Positions 19,180 to 25,000 of a stretch of DNA of 25,000 bases are shown in pieces. The translations under genes were made by a program, and so were the position numbers. The DNA comes from Penium margaritaceum (lineage: Eukaryota; Streptophyta; Zygnematophyceae; Desmidiales; Peniaceae): NCBI GenBank assembly GCA_023375785.1, contig SZWC01009486.1, positions 49,137 to 74,136 on the forward strand. Reading direction: 5' to 3'. The notes under the pieces were generated by a model, which did not search any database, was not told where the DNA came from, and saw only the letters and a program-made list of their open reading frames with translations. Each line of letters starts with the position of its first letter. The stretch's first letter is position 1.

Positions 19180-19638
19180 TTGGTCATTTGCGTGATGAGG
19201 CAAACCCTTACCCCAAGAGGCTTGATGATCATGTTAGGTAATGATTTTGCCAAACACCAGATCTCATTTGTGAGAAATTTACCCACACACTCATTCAACG
19301 TATCACCATCTGCCAATTCTTCCAATAGCAGTATGCCAAGAGGAAGTGTTTCTGAAGGAGACCTTCACAAATTCAAAACTAGTGAGAATGAATCATCTGT
19401 AGGGTACATTCCTTGAACTTTGACCATTGTGGTGGATAGATCCCACCATTCCGATGTGTGGAGACCTCAAGCCGGCCACGCACTAGGTTTTACACCATGC
19501 ACAACTTACACGATGGATAGAATACCAACATATGACCCATGGCATAACTATGCAAGGGGTCATTTGGGTACGGCATGCCCAATTCAAGATGATATCATCC
19601 TTGTCAGCGATGTAGATTATGCAGAATTCATAGTATAA
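19180..19638 (+). pseudogene. unrecognised coding-like stretch with one in-frame stop
   Basis: The same reading frame is open from 19180 to 19638 apart from a single TGA at 19414-19416, giving 78 and then 74 codons (about 152 in all). The first half is Ser/Asn-rich in its middle (SPSANSSNSSMPRGSVSEGD). The second is of mixed composition (TYDPWHNYARGHLGTACPIQ, then DDIILVSDVDYAEF). The composition looks more protein-like than the other frames around it. I recognise no family; it could be an exon-like relic, a transposon gene remnant or chance. Confidence 0.25.
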
Positions 19639-21745
19639 ACACATTGTCCACTAGTTTCTGATTATTCTAAGAGCCATGATTATGGAAAACGTTATCCATG
19701 AATTGTACCTATACATGTATGTAACCCATACCATTGTACCTTAACCACCTGCATGGCATGCATGCATGGGGAAGTCGTCCATTGCTTGTTGTTGCATCAT
19801 ATTTACCATCAAAGTGGCAAACAAGATTGACGAACTAAGTGTTGTGACATTTGGAAAGTCTGAAAAAATCAAGGACTGTTTTTAATCAAGATGGCACCAC
19901 CATGAGACCAAATAATTTGGTTCGTGGGTGTACATGTTTGCCTTTGAAAGCAGCATGCCATTCTCCATGGCTGCTACACTCAAAGGAAACGTAATCTTTT
20001 CACGAGTGAGTACATGGATGAGCCATTGTGATCTTGTTTGATGAGTATGATATTGGAGACTTCTACATTTTATGTGCTTGAAGGAGTGAAAATGAAAACA
20101 AATGAGTAATTGATACATATCGAAGTACCCGATTAGTATTGATGATAGAAATGTACACAAATGGTATCAAAATCCATGTTGGAAGAACAAGCAAAGATTA
20201 AATGATCCCTCAAAGAAATATCTCCAAGGTGGATAATGAATGCATCAAAGAGGATTGAAGGCTCTTCTATTGGTCCTTAATGATTTGAGATACTACAGGG
20301 TGGTTTTCAAAGATGTCAAAAGTCATTATTCGGCTTACAAAATGATCAAACACACATCAAACGCAAATGTAATTTTGTGGGCAAAACCTTTGATCTGTAA
20401 TCACTTGACAAGTGAACATGTTGTAAACATTAACACACAAAACTTCATGAACCGATGTCAATGACATGAGTTCATCTCCTCAATTGTGAGACTTCCTGTT
20501 CAGAGGAAGATGAGCAATGTACTTTTCCACTGTTGTGGTTTGAGGGTACTACGCATTCTCATGCTTTCTTACAAACCAGCTACTTTATAGTTCATATTGC
20601 CACATGCTCTATGAGTCACGCCCACAGCTTATGACCGTGGAGGTGAGTTATGATCCGGAAGTGTTACACTAACCGAATGTTGACATTCATGTCCAGGTGG
20701 TCCGCTTCACTACGTAACGATTCACATTCAACGTTGAGACCAAGCGAAATTGGAGATTGTATCATTCCCATACTTTTTTCATGAAGAATCATTGAGGGCC
20801 ATGATGAACAACATTCCTCACTGGAACTTGTGGGAAATCTTTATTGATCTGATGACTTGGTTGGACATGATGCAATACACCTGTGACGTCCGGCGTACTC
20901 TCCATGAAACATGTGGATGGATTTTAGTCATGCCACGGACTCTCCTGGCATTGGTCATACCACATTGATCTGCAAATAGATCCCCCGACCAATGTTTTTG
21001 GAATAGAACTGATCTCTCAAAAAGACAAAAAATGGAACCTCTCGAGGATGCTTTATGTGCCTCGATTGGGCAAGAAATTCTTGATTTAGATGAGCTTTAA
21101 TCCATGGATGGATAGTTCAACCAAAACTCACTGACCCGAAAAATCATAACGAGACATTTGAACTCCTTTCATTTTACGGATGGTTGAATCGGTGTACATT
21201 GATGACTGCAAGCATAATGCGTTTTCAAATGTCACTATTGTTGCATCTGTTGTCAAATCTCTTCAATTAGAGGGATACCCTCTGCAAGTGCGTGACATAA
21301 AGCATGCGGAAATGCACTCTCGAGGGGAATGACTGATCGTTCGAAGCACACAAGACCCTTTATGGTAAGTTACCCCTCAAAATACTTGTCATACAATGCA
21401 CATGTTTAACGTATGCCTTTGGAAGTTTCACGGTACCTTCGTGGAAGATGCATCATAGTTTTGTTTTCTACATCTGTTCATACATGTAACAATGTATTTG
21501 TATGCTTACACGCACGATCGTTCTTGGACGTTTTGCAATAGAATTTGTAAAAGTTAATAAAAACCATGTTTAGTTTTCAAAAACTCCATTTACAATTCTC
21601 TGACAAAGACGGAGATTTGTACTCAGACCTTACCAATGATACTATTGTAAGGAAAAAATTGCCTAATTTTGGACTTTGAACTCGGCGGAATAAAAACTCA
21701 CCCGATTAAGTTTCAAGGTTTTTCCTTAAAAAAATTATTGTCTTG
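19639..21745. other. AT-rich stretch without a recognised gene
   Basis: Plus-strand open frames at 20240-20464 and 20750-20968 are short and carry no motif I can name. GCATGCATGC-type simple sequence occurs near 19756. No LTR, terminal repeat or RNA gene was identified. Confidence 0.35.
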
Positions 21746-22005
21746 GGTCCTCCTGGACCTTGCAGTAGCAGGGCCCAGCAGGTTCTCTTGTATCATAGGT
21801 GGGAGGGGAAGGGGGGCTCGTACCCTCCACTCTCAAGCCTATAACTTTCGATCAAACCCATACCGGAATGACACCCGGGGTTGTGGGTTTTGTTTTTTTG
21901 CTTGCCCGGGCTCCTGCTGGACCCCGTGGTAGAGGAGCCCAGTGGATTCCCTTCTATCACATGGGGGTTTCTGGTACCCCCCCCCCCCCCCACTCACACA
22001 AATGG
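21746..22005 (+). repeat. two diverged direct repeats about 163 bp apart
   Basis: CTCCTGGACC at 21750, then GCCCAGCAGGTTCTCTTGTATCAtag and a G-rich stretch, is repeated from 21911 as CTCCTGCTGGACC, then GCCCAGTGGATTCCCTTCTATCACAT and a G-rich stretch, ending in a C run at about 21977-21991. The intervening parts are only weakly alike. Short open frames crossing it are not supported as genes. Confidence 0.6.
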
Positions 22006-22124
22006 CAAAACATTTATTCGCTTTGTCGATTGTTAATCATTGCATATCAGAAGTCAGGATGTTTAGTTGCAAATGAACTCTCAATGCATTTGTGTATGAT
22101 TTTTCTTTCTCCACTTGATTAGAT

Positions 22125-23285
22125 ACACCGACCAGCTACACTTTGCTAATACACTCTAGCATAAGGGGGGGGGGGGACTGGACTCCTTGCTTACCCCCCC
22201 CCCCCCCCCCCCCCCCCGGAAACTAAAAGAGTATTGGGATAGTGTATGCAGTCCGTGTAGCTCATGGACATGTGAAAGTGTACGGACATGTACACTAGTG
22301 TGTATGATATACTAGTGTATAGAACTAGTTTCTCTGCAATACAAGAGCCAGCTACAGTATCCTAATTCATTGTTTTAGAGAGGGGGGAATCACGACTCCG
22401 TGGTGTCCATTCTGTATTCTGATCTCCTCACCTTTTGTCTTCACTTATCTATCGACAATCGTTGACTTTTCATCATCGATTGTTCATCGTCGCCTGTTGG
22501 TAGAAGATCGAGATCCTTGATCTTCATAGATCGGTGGTCGACGAGTGAAGATTCATTTGTGTATTATCTTTTCGTTCCATCACATATAAGCAATACAATT
22601 CCCAGCTACACTTTGCTAATACACTCTACCCTGGGGGGGGGGGGGGGGGGGACATCCGGAAACCATGTTGTCTCCTCCCCTCCTCCAAAATGCCAAGGTA
22701 CATTGGGATAATACATATGGCCCGTGTATCTCATGGACATGTGAAAGTACATGGGAATGTACATTAGTGTATGTGATACACTAGCACATGAATCTAGTAT
22801 CTCCACAATACATGCACCACCTACACTACCCCAAGACATTCGATGGTTTGGGGAGGGGGAATCTAGACTAAGTGGTGCCCGTTCTACAGTCTGACCTACT
22901 CACCTTCTGGCTTCACTATCTGATGATGAACGTCGATCTTCAATCGTCGATCCTCAATCTTCGATCGTCGATCATCATAGATTGGCGGTCCACGAGCGAC
23001 GATACATTTGTGTATTCCTTTTTGTTTCCATCATGTAAAAGCAATACACTTTCCAGCTCCACTTTGCTTATATACTCTACCCTTTTGGGAGGGACATCCG
23101 GAACCCATGGTGCCCCTCCCCCCAATGCTAAAGTGCATTGGGATAGTTTACATGGTCCATGTATCTCATGGATATGTAAAGAGTACACTAGTGTGTAGGA
23201 TACACTAGTGTATGGAAATAGTTGTACAATACATGCGCCAGCTACACTGCTCCAATACACTCGACGGTGTGGGGGGGTGTGACAA
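22125..23285. repeat. tandem satellite-like array of a dimeric unit of about 460 bp
   Basis: CCAGCT(A/C)CACTTTGCT starts near 22132, 22602 and 23053 (spacings 470 and 451). A related half-unit starting CCAGCTACA or CCACCTACAC lies near 22348, 22817 and 23238, about 215 bp into the first two and 185 bp into the third. The order is thus A-B-A-B-A-B. Each start is followed by AATACACTC-like sequence and then a G tract: 12 G at 22165-22176 and 19 G at 22633-22651, with 24 C at 22194-22217. Each A half also carries GTGTA(T/G)CTCATGGA(C/T)ATGT and a CACTAGTG palindrome pair. A TCGTCGATC-rich stretch precedes the next unit (near 22480 and 22940). It has no coding signal. Confidence 0.88.
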
Positions 23286-25000
23286 GTTTTGCAGTTTGTT
23301 GCAATAAAACATAATCAAGTACTTGCAAGACTATGCTCGACAGGAAGGTTGTTTCCGTTAGAAGTCCCAAAAACAGAAAAGAAAACATCAGCTTTACAAA
23401 AAAGACTCCATGCACACATTTTGAAGGCATGTACGTCTATTGTACGTTCCACTCCGAATGTCATTTGTTTTTCCCCATTAAGTTTTTTCATCCAATTCCC
23501 AAGGCCCAGGCATCATGCACGTAGTTTTCCATGTGAATAGACGATGACTACCTCTTACGAAAACTTCATGGGAATAACTCAATTCTACATGCCTAATACA
23601 TTGAATGTGCCATGTACAAAATGGACACAATTAACTATATCTCGACAAGACATGGAAACAACACGATCTGTTTAGAGTTGAAAAAACAAAATCCCATAAC
23701 ATACAATTGAATTTCATTCCCATATACGACCTCGTTCACGAATGGATTCATGCTTTGCATGGAAATCATAACTTCCTAACCAAAAACCTCGAGTAGGAAA
23801 TTTCATTGAATGTTTCTAGAATGGGACCTTTGAATGCCACTACACAAGCAAAAGCAAAGTCAGGAACGTGTTATTCCATTTATGGGTTCACTAGACATTT
23901 GTAAGATTCATCAAAACTACATGGAATTGATACCCAAAACAATTATTTGAAATTGTAACACATAGATTGTGATCACGGTTCACTATTCAAGTGAATCCAT
24001 TAGTATGAAATCTATGTTTCTAGATGAAATCCACAAATGTTGGGATCAATGATTTTAGCTAGCTTAGCAAAAGCAACGTGCTTTTGACAGGGACATGAGT
24101 GGAAGCCTGTGGTACCAACTTTAGATAAAAATGAGGACATCATGGATCATGTAGGCCAGAGCGTGATCATCTTCGATGATGGAAATTCACGATAATGGTG
24201 CGTGCTAGATGGCTAGTGCCACCTCCTTCAAGGATGAGTACATTCTTTGAACAGAGGAATAAGTGTGCTCTGCAACCATATCTTAAGACATTGGTGCTTC
24301 CTTGCCATAAGATTCAAGCTGGCATGCAAGTTGCATGAGCTTGTTGGAGCTTGGTTGAGTTCATCCCACTAACCCACAAGTGTTGAAAGAGGTCTTCTAG
24401 ACCTACACATGGTCACGAGGCTGCAATGGGGAGGACTGTGGGCCTAAATCCGGAAGGGTAGGATTTGATAATGTCGCACACATGTATCGCCTCTGGAGCA
24501 AGCCCAAAGAAGAGATGAAGTCGGAATGAAAAGATAAAGTGTTGTGTGGACCTAGAAGGCTTTTTGGAGGATGCCTGGTTAGCTGGTCACCAAAACGCTT
24601 CTTACCTGGGAGCAGGAAGGGAAGATGCGTCAACACAATGGTTTTGTGAATGCAGACCACACAGAATTCTTTTCTTGCACCCTCTTCCCAAAAATCAGGA
24701 CATTTTCAACAAATTATGTTCCAAAAGTCATCAAACATGTTGCTGATACACACACGTAATGGATCTTTGGTGAAAACTTGTGAAGATCATGCAAAGGATA
24801 TGCATTCTTCAACTTGGCAAGAGCCATCCTATAATACGATGGACACTAGATGTTGGAATGATCAAAATCGGAGAATTATTGCATAATTGTGGTTAATTGT
24901 GCTTAAAAGCAATGCAAAAGTGTTGCAGATGACAAGCATTGAAGAATAGGCTCTAATGCATCCATTTTTTATTCTATAATTTCCATTGTGAAGTCTGCCA
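23286..25000. other. no feature seen
   Basis: AT-rich DNA. Open frames on both strands (for example plus 23289-23540, minus 24660-24403, plus 24650-24886) are short and lack recognisable motifs. No repeat, terminal structure or RNA gene could be identified. Confidence 0.4.

Noticed and set aside
16910..23285. Tandem repeats as a possible CRISPR array
   Set aside because: The repeats have no uniform short repeat with unique spacers and no cas genes; the sequence context is a plant genome.

Overview
This window looks like nuclear DNA from a plant, most likely a seed plant with a large, repeat-rich genome. The reasons are two LTR retrotransposons with primer-binding sites of the plant initiator-tRNA-Met type, a chromodomain Ty3/gypsy integrase, a hAT-type non-autonomous transposon, long AT-rich stretches without genes, and simple satellites. 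Nothing bacterial is present: no operons, rRNA or CRISPR. The great age of the elements (LTR pairs differing at roughly a quarter of positions or more by eye) would fit a gymnosperm, but the sequence does not prove the species. I find no intact host protein-coding gene.

Layout. 1-328: plus-strand end of an LTR from one element. 1326-6918: a heavily decayed, internally deleted Ty1/copia element on the minus strand, with long and very diverged LTR-like flanks and a probable tRNA-derived SINE inside its 5' LTR (6579-6725). Its 5' LTR end (4916-5205) is the inverted partner of the LTR end at 35-328. 7942-14917: a structurally complete but dead Ty3/gypsy chromovirus on the minus strand: 5' LTR, PBS, gag, protease, RT, RNase H, integrase, chromodomain, PPT, 3' LTR, with a recognisable target-site duplication. 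Its RNase H is split by a 694-bp hAT-like element (10625-11318) with an 8-bp target duplication; that element is packed with GGATCC motifs and strong hairpins.

14918-16227: unrecognised AT-rich DNA with traces of decayed coding sequence. 16228-16550: a probable foldback/MITE-like hairpin with a perfect 18-bp inverted repeat at its centre. 16910-17440: a purine/pyrimidine-asymmetric minisatellite with a period near 58 bp. 17441-21745: AT-rich DNA without recognised genes, with some small palindromes, a tRNA-like B box and one coding-like stretch interrupted by a stop (19180-19638). 21746-22005: two diverged direct repeats. 22125-23285: a tandem array of a roughly 460-bp dimeric satellite unit with long G and C tracts. 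23286-25000: nothing recognised.

The genes do not form a functioning system. The history readable here is nested transposition: copia, a SINE, gypsy, then hAT into gypsy, followed by long mutational decay. The most interesting parts are structural: the palindromic hAT-like insert, the perfect CACGTG palindrome inside a larger near-symmetric structure, and the dimeric G-tract satellite.
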